Shown here: positions 1 to 9,496 of the stretch, one piece after another
How positions within the stretch are numbered: the stretch's first letter is position 1
Layout of the letters: every line of letters starts with the position of its first letter
Source of the DNA: Candidatus Sedimenticola sp. (ex Thyasira tokunagai)
Lineage (GTDB): Bacteria; Pseudomonadota; Gammaproteobacteria; Chromatiales; Chromatiaceae
Assembly (NCBI GenBank): GCA_037318855.1
Contig: CP134874.1
Span: 1,116,598-1,180,597, forward strand
Reading direction: 5' to 3'
Length of the DNA stretch: 64,000 nucleotides
Made by a program: the position numbers and the translations under genes
Notes under the pieces: model-generated
What the model saw: only the letters and a program-made list of their open reading frames with translations
What the model was told of the DNA's origin: nothing
Database searches by the model: none

Positions 1-1144
1 TTGAGATCACCCGTCGGCCATCCACCAGGCGGTCGAGTTGCACCGCCATATCGATGGCCGATGCCATCTGCTGGCGAATCACCTGGGGTGGAATTGGTGA
101 CTCGCTCATGCCGACCATATGTTCCAGCCGGGTGAGCGCATCTCTGGGGCTGTTGGAGTGAATGGTGGAGAGGGAGCCGTCGTGCCCGGTATTCATCGCC
201 TGCAACATATCCAGTGCTTCGGCACCGCGTACCTCACCGACGATAATCCTGTCCGGCCGCATCCGCAGGGCATTTTTCACCAGATCGCGTTGGGTCACTT
301 CTCCGCTGCCTTCGATATTGGAAGGGCGCGTCTCAAGACGGACAATGTGAGGTTGCTGTAGCTGAAGCTCTGCCGAATCCTCGATGGTGATAACACGCTC
401 ATCGTGGGGGATGTTGGCGGACATGGCGTTAAGCAGAGTGGTTTTTCCCGAGCCGGTACCGCCGGAGAGTAGGATATTGACCCGCGCCTTCACTGCGGCG
501 GTGAGGAAATCGAGAATCACCGGGCTGATTGAGCGGAAGTTGAGCAGATCATGAAGGGTGAAGGGATCGACCGAGAACTTACGGATCGAGAGGATGGGGC
601 CATCTACCGCCAGTGGTGGGATAATGGCGTTTACCCTTGATCCATCCGCCAGGCGGGCATCGACCATGGGGGAGAGCTCATCGATTCTGCGGCCGACACT
701 GCTGACGATCTTGTCGATAATCCGCAACAGGTGTTCATCATTCTGGAAGATGACCTCCGTTCTCTCCAGGACACCGTGGCGTTCGACGTAGACCTGTGCA
801 TAGGTGTTAACCAGGATATCTGAGATCTCTGAATCCGCCAGCAGGGGTTCGAGGGGACCTAAGCCGAGCACCTCATCCTGAATTCCTTCGATCAGGCCCT
901 CCCGTTCCTCGGCATTGAGGGGGATCGCCTCCTGATCGATGATTTCGCGGACCAGCTTGGCAATCTCGCTTCTCACCGTAGTCTGGTCGATTTCATTGAT
1001 TACCGACAGGTTGAGTCGATCCAGCAGCCGCAGGTGTATCCGATTCTTTAGTGCCTGGGCATCGGCAGTGGAGATAAAGGTGGACCCACTGTGACTCTTT
1101 GTCTCGGACCAGTATTGGCCCCATGAATTTTTCTCTGAAGGCAT
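1..1144 (-). CDS. tadA: Tad pilus motor ATPase TadA/CpaF (3' end beyond window)
   Basis: Hexameric secretion-type ATPase that powers Flp pilus assembly at the inner membrane. The frame is open from ATG at 1144-1142 to the window edge, giving 381 codons; the C-terminus lies outside. Visible features are a CpaF-type N-terminal region ([17 protein letters not shown]), a Walker A loop GGTGSGKTT at residues 228-236, the acidic ITIEDSAEL segment just after it, and the downstream [14 protein letters not shown] and [13 protein letters not shown] blocks typical of CpaF. It is the last visible gene of a minus-strand Tad operon, 81 bp after tadZ. The family assignment is firm. Whether the protein is intact cannot be judged because its end is missing. 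Confidence 0.95.
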   Translation of the reverse strand, partial: MPSEKNSWGQYWSETKSHSGSTFISTADAQALKNRIHLRLLDRLNLSVINEIDQTTVRSEIAKLVREIIDQEAIPLNAEEREGLIEGIQDEVLGLGPLEPLLADSEISDILVNTYAQVYVERHGVLERTEVIFQNDEHLLRIIDKIVSSVGRRIDELSPMVDARLADGSRVNAIIPPLAVDGPILSIRKFSVDPFTLHDLLNFRSISPVILDFLTAAVKARVNILLSGGTGSGKTTLLNAMSANIPHDERVITIEDSAELQLQQPHIVRLETRPSNIEGSGEVTQRDLVKNALRMRPDRIIVGEVRGAEALDMLQAMNTGHDGSLSTIHSNSPRDALTRLEHMVGMSESPIPPQVIRQQMASAIDMAVQLDRLVDGRRVIS

Positions 1145-1225
1145 AGTGCTATTCCATGTTGCCCTGCTTTTAACTGTTTAATGTGGCTGTTAATGGGCGG
1201 TGGCGTCGATACACCGCCTGCCCGT

Positions 1226-2425
1226 TCATGAAAAGAACCGTGATAGCAGCCCCTTCTTCTCTGTGTCCTCGCCCGTGTGGGTGTTATAGATGCTGTCGGT
1301 CAGGTTGTGGATATCCTTGGCCATGATGGAGTGCTTTTTCGCCTCACTCACAGGGATACCCAGATCTTGCGACCTCAAGGCTATCTCGAAATCGTTTCTC
1401 ACCCGGTGCACCCGGGAACGACCAACGGTCTCTTTAAGCTTGTCGATACTGATACTCTTGATGTCCGATTTGGCCCGGTTGTTGATCAGCTGCAGTTCAC
1501 TGGTAGTGATGCCCATCTGCGGCAGTTGATCAAGCAGATACTTGGCATCGATGATTACCGATAGGATATTTTGCAATACCAGATAGATCGGATTGGAGAG
1601 TTTGAGAGCGGCGACGGTCCATGGGAGAAATGATCTCGGGATATCGAGAATGATAATGTCATAATTCTCACTCAGTGCATCGATCAGGTGGGTGACCGCC
1701 TCCTCGTGTATCGCCGACATCGGTACTATCTCTCTCGGTGCAGCCAGGACATCGAGGCCCGACGGATGGTGGCTGATCAGGGCCTTGAGGTAGACCTGGT
1801 CGATCCGCTGGTAGTGGAGGAGGGCGCTGAGCACGCTCTCATCAGGGCTGAGATCGAGGTAGCGGGCGACGGCACCAAACTGGATATCCAGGTCCACTAT
1901 AATCACTTTGCACTTGTGGCGGGTTACCAGTTCATAGGCGGTGTTGACCACCATGGTGGTACAACCTGAGCCACCCTTGGCGTTGATAAACGAGATGACG
2001 CTGTGCTGTTTCTCCTCTTCATGGTCACGTCCACGCTTTTTAGAGAGTTCTTCAGTGATACTGAGAAGCAGGTCATTGCTCTGGATGGGGAAAGGGAAGG
2101 CCTCGCGCACACCGGCATGCATCAGCCGCCGCATGATCTCCATGCTGCCCTCTTTGTAGGTGACGAAGACGGAGAGTTTGTCACTGTGCTTGCGAATCAG
2201 CTGCTCGATATCGAAGATATCATCTTCGCTGTGGCCGTTGATCTCAAGGATGATGACATCAGGAATATCCGCGTGGGGATCGGCAAAACGGAGCAGGGGG
2301 CGTTCATCGCCGACATGTTCCATAGCGAAGGAGACATGCTCTACCTGGGACAGCACTTTTTGAATGTTGTCCCGTGTTTCGCTGTGGACCAATAGGGCCA
2401 GTACTTCCAGATTTACAGTGCTCAT
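1226..2425 (-). CDS. tadZ: TadZ/CpaE-like pilus localisation ATPase
   Basis: MinD/ParA-like ATPase that places the Tad machine at the cell pole in characterised systems. It has 399 residues: an N-terminal receiver-like domain (about 1-130) followed by a deviant Walker A loop KGGSGCTT at residues 150-157 and the DLDIQFG and LDIPRS blocks expected of CpaE. The invariant first lysine of the deviant Walker motif is present. The receiver-like domain belongs to the atypical type, so phosphorylation should not be assumed. It lies between a TadE-like gene and tadA on the same strand, as in other Tad loci. Confidence 0.9.
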   Translation of the reverse strand: MSTVNLEVLALLVHSETRDNIQKVLSQVEHVSFAMEHVGDERPLLRFADPHADIPDVIILEINGHSEDDIFDIEQLIRKHSDKLSVFVTYKEGSMEIMRRLMHAGVREAFPFPIQSNDLLLSITEELSKKRGRDHEEEKQHSVISFINAKGGSGCTTMVVNTAYELVTRHKCKVIIVDLDIQFGAVARYLDLSPDESVLSALLHYQRIDQVYLKALISHHPSGLDVLAAPREIVPMSAIHEEAVTHLIDALSENYDIIILDIPRSFLPWTVAALKLSNPIYLVLQNILSVIIDAKYLLDQLPQMGITTSELQLINNRAKSDIKSISIDKLKETVGRSRVHRVRNDFEIALRSQDLGIPVSEAKKHSIMAKDIHNLTDSIYNTHTGEDTEKKGLLSRFFS

Positions 2426-2468
2426 CTTCTTGCCTGCTTTATTCTATTTATCGTTTAGTCCATTAAGG

Positions 2469-3044
2469 TTATGGTGTTACCGTTTCCAAATCTTCCCCAA
2501 GCCGGGTAGAACTGAATGGGGGGATGCCCCATGTGGCTTCAAAATCAAATAGTGAAGGTAGTATCAATTGGTGCCCTAATCCACTGGTACTGACGGTAAC
2601 GCTCGGCACCGGCGTTGGGCGCTGCTGGTAACCTGCCCCACTACAAGCATAGATCAGGTTGACGTTTTCCGGGACAATTTCGGGGATCATTCGTGCCATG
2701 GCACCGAGTAGTCCGCTTCGCGGGTCGGCGCTACCGCACTCCACCCCACTATCGTTGCAGTTGACACTGACATAGTCGGTGAGGGTGCCGGCGGCGCAGT
2801 CCAGAGGGCAATCAGTGATTGCGCTGTCGAGATCGCCAAACAGATCGCATACCGGGTCATTTACTATGGCAAAACGGGTGCCGGCGCGGGTGGCCTCCAC
2901 TGACTGTTCGTATTTAAGCATTGCAATGGAAAACTCGATAATGGCGAATACCAGGGCGAGGAACAGTGCCATGATGATCGCCGCCTCAACCATGGTGGAA
3001 CCCTGCTGATGCCTGATCCAAGAGGATGTACGCAGCTTACTCAC
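2469..3044 (-). CDS. TadE/TadF-like minor pseudopilin
   Basis: 191-residue single-pass protein. The N-terminus reads ...QQGSTMVEAAIIMALFLALV, a TadE-like hydrophobic segment with the glutamate that pseudopilins carry after the cleavage site; the rest is a periplasmic domain with several cysteines. A longer frame opens upstream, but the GTG at 3044 is preferred. It has a purine-rich AGAGAGG ribosome site upstream and overlaps the preceding tadE stop by 8 bp, the same overlap seen between tadE and tadG. Its role is inferred from family and position: a pseudopilin of the pilus initiation complex. TadF is a possible name, but the sequence does not settle TadE against TadF. Confidence 0.8.
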   Translation of the reverse strand: MSKLRTSSWIRHQQGSTMVEAAIIMALFLALVFAIIEFSIAMLKYEQSVEATRAGTRFAIVNDPVCDLFGDLDSAITDCPLDCAAGTLTDYVSVNCNDSGVECGSADPRSGLLGAMARMIPEIVPENVNLIYACSGAGYQQRPTPVPSVTVSTSGLGHQLILPSLFDFEATWGIPPFSSTRLGEDLETVTP

Positions 3045-3546
3045 CGATGAACCTCTCTTCCACCGTGGCCTGGAGGCTGAATGCGGGAAGGTTGAGTAAC
3101 CCGTTATCACCCCCGAAAAGTGCAAATATCGGTGTATAATCGATATCCGCCACTACCCGGATTATGCAGGGATCGGAGGCGGCAGGCAGGGTTACCGAGA
3201 TCATGTCGGGTGTTGCATTCGGTAGAATGTTGTCGTGTGTGAAGGGTGATCCGTCCCCGGCTATTATGTCAGCACCGGCTACATGGCCGAACAGTATCAG
3301 GTTCTTGGCGCGGTCAACTTCCGTGCTCCAGCCGGTCTCAGACGAGCAGTCGGTGGTGTCCAGCCCCTGGAAACTTCTACCGAGGTAGCGTGCCCCCGAG
3401 GTGACCGCTTTCTGCAGGGTGTTGTGCTGATAGAGGGCGTGCCCCAGCTCGGTAATGCCGAGCACCAGGATTACCAGCAGCGGCACGATGATGGCGAACT
3501 CGACCAGTGCAGCGCCGCGCATCCGCTGTTGGCAACGCCTATTCAT
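3037..3546 (-). CDS. tadE: TadE-like pseudopilin
   Basis: 169 residues starting MNRRCQQRMRGAALVEFAII. The short basic leader, G-A-A-L-V-E-F processing region and hydrophobic segment VPLLVILVLGITELG are the TadE signature; the remainder is a periplasmic domain. An upstream extension in the same frame lies inside tadG and is rejected. ATG at 3546 overlaps the tadG stop by 8 bp, suggesting translational coupling. In known systems TadE is cleaved by the prepilin peptidase TadV and is needed for pilus formation; no tadV is present in this window. Confidence 0.87.
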   Translation of the reverse strand: MNRRCQQRMRGAALVEFAIIVPLLVILVLGITELGHALYQHNTLQKAVTSGARYLGRSFQGLDTTDCSSETGWSTEVDRAKNLILFGHVAGADIIAGDGSPFTHDNILPNATPDMISVTLPAASDPCIIRVVADIDYTPIFALFGGDNGLLNLPAFSLQATVEERFIGE

Positions 3547-5101
3547 AGAGCTGCACCTCGACATGATAGTTGGTGTCCAACCCTGAGGCATCGTCAATAT
3601 ACTCGGCGTAGATGTTGACCTTGTCCTCGTTACCACCGCCGGGGGGCAGGATATGCTCGGTGAGGAAGAAGTGGCTGAAACGGGAAACGGGCACACCCAC
3701 CTCGGCGCCGTGGATACCCAGCTCTTCACATTTAACAACTGCTACAGTCATGATACGCCGGTCGGGCCGAGTGGTATCTGCCCCTGTGGCACCGTCGATC
3801 ACCTTACAGTCTTTGTTGAACCAGTTGGCACCGGCACAGGCTTTCTCATCGTCATGGAGAGTGGATTCCAGGGAACTATGCAGCACCGGCCGATGGTAGG
3901 GTATCGTCACCGGCTGCTCCTGCCAGTCATCGCTGCCATCTGAACCAAGCTCCCACTGATAGAATCCCCAGCGGGAGGTGGTTGAGTTGTTATGAACGGC
4001 GAGGTCCAGACCCGGTGGTGGAGTGAGCCCCAGCCCATAGAGTGCGTGATAGCCGTCATAGTAGTCATTGCGTGACAGCTCGCTTGGCCTTAGCCCGGGG
4101 TCCGGAGGATCCGCTGCTTCTGATTCCCCGCTATCATTCCAGACTCCGAGGCCAAATATTTTATCCTCATCATCATTCAGGTTGTCATCCCTGGGGTAGT
4201 CGACCACATTGGGGCTAGGGGTGAACTCTGAGAAGGTCCCTCCCTTATAGAGACCAAAACGGGTGTTGATGCCAAGACGTGGCCACTGGGCCTTGTTGCC
4301 GGGATTGGTGGAGACAAAGGGGTAGCTGCAGCCCTGGGAGCTTGCATCGGCCAAGGCTGCGCCCAAGGCTTGGTTGCCACTGTAACCGGCGACCGTGGAG
4401 GGGACCAGAAAACCAAAGTTGCCCGGTGCCCACTGGTTGCCAACCTGCTTTTTCAGGATCACCTGGCGGCCGGGCTGGATCGGATGTGATGAGTCTCCCC
4501 AAGGGGTGCTCCCCGCCGGATCGCAGATCATCAGTGGTGGGAATTCACAGATGTAGAAGTGGCGGCCGGCAAGGGCGTAGGCTGATACGCCGGCAGTTGC
4601 AGGGGTCTCTATACCCATGGCAGAGAGTGCCGGCAGCATATACAGGTCAATCTCCCGAAGTTCCAGGTCGATAGCGACATAGTGGGCGCCACTATCGTCA
4701 TCGTCGTCAATGACGTGGATCTTGCTGTCCTCCACAGTGCCGCTGCAGGAGGCCGGGTCAGGCTCATTCTTGCTGCCGATGGAGCAGTAGAAGGTGAAGG
4801 CGCTGTCGGGCAGATGATCCAGGCTGAGGAGTGTACGCTCATCATTGGTGTAGCTGCTTTCGAAGGTCAGCAGCTCTCTGGCCCGTGCCATGGCACGATC
4901 CTGAGCCCCTGCCTGGCCGTCAAGCTCCATGGCAGCCGCCAGTGCGGCGGCGTCGACCGCGTTCTGCATTTGGGTGCGGAGGACGAAGAGGCGGCCGAGA
5001 TCGGCGGCAAATGAGCCGATCCCGACCAACAACACGATGAAGATCGCCGACATGACAAGAATCACGCCTTGCTGTTTCGACTTAAGCCTTCTGTCCATCA
5101 A
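3539..5101 (-). CDS. tadG: TadG-like pilus assembly protein
   Basis: 520 residues. The N-terminus has a basic leader, QQGVILVMSAIFIVLLVGIGSFA as a membrane anchor, then DLGRLFVLRTQMQNAVDAAALAAA, the hallmark of the putative Flp pilus-assembly TadE/G N-terminal domain. The long remainder is predicted periplasmic, acidic, and contains scattered cysteines, consistent with a disulfide-bonded exported domain; no von Willebrand motif was recognised. It begins 22 bp after the small lipoprotein gene and overlaps tadE. TadG proteins are thought to bridge the inner-membrane platform and outer membrane, but their exact function is not settled. Confidence 0.85.
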   Translation of the reverse strand: MMDRRLKSKQQGVILVMSAIFIVLLVGIGSFAADLGRLFVLRTQMQNAVDAAALAAAMELDGQAGAQDRAMARARELLTFESSYTNDERTLLSLDHLPDSAFTFYCSIGSKNEPDPASCSGTVEDSKIHVIDDDDDSGAHYVAIDLELREIDLYMLPALSAMGIETPATAGVSAYALAGRHFYICEFPPLMICDPAGSTPWGDSSHPIQPGRQVILKKQVGNQWAPGNFGFLVPSTVAGYSGNQALGAALADASSQGCSYPFVSTNPGNKAQWPRLGINTRFGLYKGGTFSEFTPSPNVVDYPRDDNLNDDEDKIFGLGVWNDSGESEAADPPDPGLRPSELSRNDYYDGYHALYGLGLTPPPGLDLAVHNNSTTSRWGFYQWELGSDGSDDWQEQPVTIPYHRPVLHSSLESTLHDDEKACAGANWFNKDCKVIDGATGADTTRPDRRIMTVAVVKCEELGIHGAEVGVPVSRFSHFFLTEHILPPGGGNEDKVNIYAEYIDDASGLDTNYHVEVQLYE

Positions 5102-5123
5102 CCACTCCTCAATGAGGGTGCAG

Positions 5124-5393
5124 TTATCCCCCGCCGCCCAGCAGCCCCCCTTTGTCGGCCTCGCTCTTTTCCTTGAGGTAACGCTTCATCGCCGTATCGC
5201 CTTTTGGACCGTAGAGCGTGGCCGCTCCCTCAACCGTCTGGCCGGCATCAGGGTCAACGATATGCATGGCGCTGTTGCTGTGGACAGCATCACCAAAATC
5301 GGCCCCCAGGTCCTTTTGCGGCACACCCTGGCAGGCGCTGAGGGCGACTATACCCAGGCATATGGTCATATTTTTCAGCATGGTCGTTTTCAT
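5124..5393 (-). CDS. small Tad-locus lipoprotein
   Basis: 89 residues. Signal peptide MKTTMLKNMTICLGIVALSAC ends in a clear lipobox (L-S-A-C, Cys21), so the mature protein should be a lipid-anchored peptide of about 69 residues ending in a glycine-rich tail. It sits 10 bp after the secretin gene and 22 bp before tadG. The mature part shows no recognised domain. Position suggests a pilotin or an accessory factor for the secretin, comparable in place to small TadD/RcpB-type proteins of other loci, but no homology is visible and no TPR is present. Confidence 0.75.
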   Translation of the reverse strand: MKTTMLKNMTICLGIVALSACQGVPQKDLGADFGDAVHSNSAMHIVDPDAGQTVEGAATLYGPKGDTAMKRYLKEKSEADKGGLLGGGG

Positions 5394-5403
5394 CTCTCAC
5401 TCC

Positions 5404-6783
5404 CTAAAGCTGGTGGCCGTATGAACCGTCGATACCGCCTTTGTTCCCTTGCTCCTGCGTCTGTTCGACGCTACCCTCGAGCTTTCCCTCCATGTACTGA
5501 TCGACATCGCTAGGAGGGATCAGGTTGTCGGTGGGATACTTGATTGAGCCGGAGGGCACCGGTTTGACCAGCCGCGGTGTGACAGAGATAACCAACTCTG
5601 TCTCGTTGCGCTGGAAATCGGTGCTGCGGAAGAGTGTACCGAGAACGGGGATATCACCCAGCCCCGGGAACTGATCGACAGCGTTATTCATATCCTTCTG
5701 CAGCAGTCCGGCGATCATGAAGCCTTCACCATCACCCAGTTCGATGGTGGTGGCGCTCTTTCGGGTCTTCAGGCCGGGTACCGAAACGCCGCCGCTGGTA
5801 GCGCCCAAGGTCCGGTCAATCGCCGACACCTCGGTGGCCAACTTCAGATTGATCCTGTCGCTGCTGAGCACTGTTGGTGTGAACCGCACGGCCACACCAA
5901 ACTCTTTGAACTCAATGTCGATGGAGCCTTCATCGCCGGCCACAGGCACGGCAAACTCACCGCCGGCGAGGAAGTTCGCTTCCTGACCTGAGAGCGCGGT
6001 GATCTTCGGTTCCGCCAGAATATTGGCCAGCCCCTGATCCTCCAGTGCTGAGAGGGTGGCGGTCAGATCGCCCAGTGCCAGGGTGAGGGCACCAAACGGC
6101 GACAGCCGGAATACCGGGGTGGTGAGCAGTGTCAACTTGCTGGGAGTGGCATTCAGCCCCATTCCCAGCTCCTTGGTGACGCTACGGGAGATCTCCGAAA
6201 TCGTCACCTCCAGCATCACCTGCTGGGCACCACCCACTTCGAGCTGGTTGAGCACTTGCCCACTCTTACCCGGCAGATAACTGTTGGCGATGGATTGAGC
6301 GGCATTCATGGCAGCGAGGCTTGAGACCTGGCCGGAGAGGATCACTGTGCCATTGGCTGCCCGGACCTCGATCTGCTCCTCCTGAGGCAGTACCTCATAG
6401 AGTTTGCGCTTGATCGCCTCGAGGTCGTAGCCGACGGCAACATCGATAAGGCTGACCAGCCTCTCCTTATTATCACGGATTGCCAGATTGGTAGTACCCG
6501 GGGATTTGCCAAGGAGGAGGATCTCCCGCTTCCCCAGCAGACGGATATCAGCAACATCCGGGTTGCCTACGAGCAACTGCTTTACATTGACCGGGGAGAC
6601 CAGAATCCTGGATTTACCGACGGCAATGTTCAGCTCATCAATGCGCCCGCCCAGATCCATTCGAACCGGGATGCTGGCTGGATCTGCCGCTGTCACTGAC
6701 GTTGCCGGCAGCAATAGTGAAAGAAACAGTGCGATTGCGAGATAGTGTGCTATCCGCAGAAGAGGTGTAAAAAGGCGTTTCAT
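5404..6783 (-). CDS. rcpA: Tad secretin RcpA/CpaC
   Basis: 459 residues, type II/III secretin family, forming the outer-membrane channel for the Flp pilus. Order of parts: signal peptide (about 1-32), an N-terminal pilus-secretin domain (SRILVSPVNVKQLLVGNPDVADI), a BON-like segment (EEQIEVRAANGTVILSGQV, about 135-160), then the secretin core with LANILAEPKITALSGQEANFLAGGE and FTPTVLSSDRINLKLATEVS, and the terminal PGLGDIPVLGTLFRS block. Motifs and length are typical of CpaC/RcpA. It follows cpaB by 33 bp and precedes the lipoprotein. Assignment is firm. Confidence 0.94.
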   Translation of the reverse strand: MKRLFTPLLRIAHYLAIALFLSLLLPATSVTAADPASIPVRMDLGGRIDELNIAVGKSRILVSPVNVKQLLVGNPDVADIRLLGKREILLLGKSPGTTNLAIRDNKERLVSLIDVAVGYDLEAIKRKLYEVLPQEEQIEVRAANGTVILSGQVSSLAAMNAAQSIANSYLPGKSGQVLNQLEVGGAQQVMLEVTISEISRSVTKELGMGLNATPSKLTLLTTPVFRLSPFGALTLALGDLTATLSALEDQGLANILAEPKITALSGQEANFLAGGEFAVPVAGDEGSIDIEFKEFGVAVRFTPTVLSSDRINLKLATEVSAIDRTLGATSGGVSVPGLKTRKSATTIELGDGEGFMIAGLLQKDMNNAVDQFPGLGDIPVLGTLFRSTDFQRNETELVISVTPRLVKPVPSGSIKYPTDNLIPPSDVDQYMEGKLEGSVEQTQEQGNKGGIDGSYGHQL

Positions 6784-6816
6784 GGGTCTCTCCCTGTTTC
6801 CTGGGTTGTTAATAGA

Positions 6817-7671
6817 TCATCTCACTACTTGACGTTCCATACTCAGTCCGCGGATCACTTCCACCTTTGGAGGAGTGTAGACACGCCGGACCGGCTTTGG
6901 TTTCGGTTTCGGAGCCTCCACAACCTTGGGTGGTGGGGGTTCTTCGGTGGCATCAGAGAGATCGCTGAGGGTGATGGAGTCGCTCCCTACCACCTCTGTG
7001 TCTCCCTCGTTGCGCAGCACCAGTGTCAGGGTGCCGACAGTTTGAGCCAGGGTGAGGATCTGACTCTGTTTAGGCGTTACCTGCAAGGTGACCGATTTGA
7101 CCACCCTTGGCGCATCCTTCTTCTGAGACGCCTCCTGGGCAACACCTAAAACCAGCACGTTCTGCAATAGTGTTCGGGTCACCGGCGATGACTTTTTCTT
7201 GCCGAAGGTGGAGGTGAGCAGAAGGTCGACGTTATTGCCCGGGAGGACAAAGCCTGCGACACCGCGTATCTCATTGACGCTGATGGTGATTGCCCGCATA
7301 TTCTCCGGGATACGCGGCGTCAGGCCGCCGCGCGCCCCTTCCGGTGAAACCTTGTAGGGAAGTACGACCTCATCGGTCTTCATCTCCTGGAGTACGACCC
7401 TGGGCTTTTCTCCCACGGCTTCCTCAATGGTGGTGAAGGCATCTTTTGGGATCGCCTTGGTCGGCCACTCCACGGTTTTCAGCATCACCTTATCCAGGTG
7501 CATGCCGATATCCAGGTCGGCGGCGGCAACCACCACATGCTGGGTATCGATAACAGTCGCCCCTGTATCTCCGGGGCCGGCTTTTGGTTGCAGCTGGGTA
7601 TTGACGAGGTACGCCGCGATACCGCCGATGACGATGGCGAACAGCAGCATGATCACTGCACGTGCTTGCAT
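6817..7671 (-). CDS. cpaB: Flp pilus assembly protein CpaB/RcpC
   Basis: 284 residues. One N-terminal membrane anchor (AVIMLLFAIVIGGIAAYLV), then an SAF-type segment (VVVAAADLDIGMHLDKVMLKTVEWP) and the RAITISVNEIRGVAGFVLPGN block with NVDLLLTS characteristic of CpaB/RcpC. A proline- and lysine-rich C-terminal tail (KVVEAPKPKPKPVRRV) follows, suited to spanning or binding peptidoglycan. CpaB is a periplasmic partner that affects secretin stability and pilus gating. It lies between the AAA+ ATPase gene and rcpA, 33 bp from the latter, in one transcription unit. Confidence 0.92.
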   Translation of the reverse strand: MQARAVIMLLFAIVIGGIAAYLVNTQLQPKAGPGDTGATVIDTQHVVVAAADLDIGMHLDKVMLKTVEWPTKAIPKDAFTTIEEAVGEKPRVVLQEMKTDEVVLPYKVSPEGARGGLTPRIPENMRAITISVNEIRGVAGFVLPGNNVDLLLTSTFGKKKSSPVTRTLLQNVLVLGVAQEASQKKDAPRVVKSVTLQVTPKQSQILTLAQTVGTLTLVLRNEGDTEVVGSDSITLSDLSDATEEPPPPKVVEAPKPKPKPVRRVYTPPKVEVIRGLSMERQVVR

Positions 7672-7689
7672 GATGTAACCCCCCTGTTA

Positions 7690-9141
7690 TCAGTCATTTT
7701 TCACTTCCGTTTCTTCTTCACTAAAAAAGTTCGAGCGCCATGCCTGGACAAGTAACGCCTCGGAAACCGCAGGTGCCTTTCCCTCGAACAGGCAGTAGTC
7801 GATGATCTGGTTGATCAGATCCCTTGGTTGGCAGGCGATGAGGGGCCTGCCGGAGGGTTTGTAGAGTTCATTGATGAGAAAGTCGATCACTTCTTCACTA
7901 CAAGTCAGGTCGTTGGCATCGCAGTACTGTTTGAATACCTTCCTGTACTCCTCCTCTGTCAGGTAGTGGATGCGAATCTTGTAACCGAGGCGGCGGATAA
8001 AGGCATCATCCGCCAAGTCAGCAGCGCTGAGGTTGGTGGCGAATACCGGCAGCACATCGAATGGGATCTGGAACTTGCCGCCAGTGTGCAGGCTGAGGTA
8101 GTCGACACCGCTCTCCAGGGGAACAACCCAGCGGTTGAGCAGGGCGGCGGTATTACATGCCTGGCGGCCCAGGTCATCGACCATGAAGATGCCGCCATTC
8201 GCCTTCATCTGTAGGGGGGCGTCGTAAAACCGCGTGTCCTGTTGATACTGGAGGTCCAGCATTGGCAGATTGAGTTCACCGCCGGAGATGATCACCGGAC
8301 GGCGACAGATTACCCAGCGGTTGTCGTGGGCGTGAGGTATTTTGCGCAGATTGGGGGATGGGGCCTGGGTGTTGTCGGCTGCTTCCACAGGACGGTGATT
8401 GACCGGATCGAAGATGCGGATGATCTGTCCCTCCGTGACGATGGCGTGAGGGATGGCGACATTTCCATAAAGCAGGCGCAGCATCTGATGTGCCAAAAAG
8501 GTTTTTCCCACCCCTGCGGGACCAAATAGAAACGCCGATCTGCCGCTGTTGAATGCCGCCCCTACCTGGGTGATGGTTTCCGGTCGGATGACCAGGCCGT
8601 GGAATATCTCGTCGGTGCGCTGGCGATCGACGATCTGTCGCTTCACTGACTGGCGCTCAATCTGTGTCCGATAACTCTCCAGGGATACCGGCAGGGGACC
8701 GCAGTAGGCACTCTCCTCCATGTAGAGACCCGCTTGATCACGCCCCTGGGTCGTGAGCGAGTAGTGCATGGCGCCACTGATACTGTCGGAACCCTCTCCC
8801 TTGGCTTCGATCAGGGACTCCTTGCGCAGAAAGTGGATCGGTTCCCCCAGCAGTGAAGGGGGTATGGCCAGACGGTCTGCCAGCTTGTCGATTCGCAGTT
8901 CGCCAGCGATCAGCAGGTGCTTGACGATCAGCCGGGTGATGAGGGTGAAGTCGATTTCGAGATCGTGCCAGGAGGATGGGGGGGGAGGGAAGTGCTCGTA
9001 CTCTTCTGTTCCAACTTTTGTAGCCGCATCAAGTTTCCTGTGCCTGAAGACGCGAAGGAGTGCCTGGTCGCCTGTCCCCTCACCCTGAGTTACAGTGGTG
9101 CCTTGGGCTGGATCCTCATGTGTAGTGTTCTTAAACTCCAT
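7690..9141 (-). CDS. AAA+ ATPase with winged-helix-like N-terminus in the Tad operon
   Basis: 483 residues and not a core Tad component. Residues about 62-140 resemble a winged-helix fold (TRLIVKHLLIAGELRIDKLADRL...). A AAA+ domain follows, with Walker A GPAGVGKT at 207-214, Walker B GGIFMVDD at 316-323, and sensor-like VLPVFATNL and RRLGYKIRI blocks. A helical C-terminal lid holds QPRDLINQIIDYC. This architecture is known as an ATPase with chaperone-like annotation near pilus genes; function is unproven. It is the first gene of the operon, 18 bp before cpaB, which suggests a role in assembly or in regulating it. A DNA-binding role is possible because of the N-terminal fold. Confidence 0.8.
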   Translation of the reverse strand: MEFKNTTHEDPAQGTTVTQGEGTGDQALLRVFRHRKLDAATKVGTEEYEHFPPPPSSWHDLEIDFTLITRLIVKHLLIAGELRIDKLADRLAIPPSLLGEPIHFLRKESLIEAKGEGSDSISGAMHYSLTTQGRDQAGLYMEESAYCGPLPVSLESYRTQIERQSVKRQIVDRQRTDEIFHGLVIRPETITQVGAAFNSGRSAFLFGPAGVGKTFLAHQMLRLLYGNVAIPHAIVTEGQIIRIFDPVNHRPVEAADNTQAPSPNLRKIPHAHDNRWVICRRPVIISGGELNLPMLDLQYQQDTRFYDAPLQMKANGGIFMVDDLGRQACNTAALLNRWVVPLESGVDYLSLHTGGKFQIPFDVLPVFATNLSAADLADDAFIRRLGYKIRIHYLTEEEYRKVFKQYCDANDLTCSEEVIDFLINELYKPSGRPLIACQPRDLINQIIDYCLFEGKAPAVSEALLVQAWRSNFFSEEETEVKND

Positions 9142-9496
9142 TTTCTTGTTCCCGTAACCTGCAACGGTTTACGCCTGTTACTAAAGTATAGACAAAGCGT
9201 GGGAATTAATAGATCGATCATTCCATCAGCGACTATCTACCGGCACACAGAAGACCTGTCACAATCCTGCCCACTGTCATGAGAACAGCACAACGACCGT
9301 GGCCGAGGTGGTCACACCGCAACCAACCCAAGCGGTGCCCCGTGTCCATTGGAGGCCGGTTGGGGCAAGCTTGGAAAGAGATGGTGGCTTACCGTTATCA
9401 CCGATCGCGGAATAGTCTGCGCTATCGGCTGATAAGACCACAGTTTAAAGCCACCATCGGCGTCACCACTACCCACTATTGCGGTACTACAAATAC
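9142..9496. other. non-coding stretch between flp1 and the Tad operon
   Basis: No convincing gene. It holds two imperfect inverted repeats. One has arms around 9329-9342 and 9363-9375 (CCAAGC..GCCCC against GGGGC..GCTTGG). The other has arms near 9382-9393 and 9438-9450 (GATGGTGGCTT against AAGCCACCATC). Both lie downstream of flp1 and upstream of the AAA+ ATPase on the minus strand, and could limit read-through from a strong pilin promoter. Neither has a U-run typical of an intrinsic terminator. A TATACT -10-like hexamer lies near 9185 on the minus strand. Confidence 0.4.
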
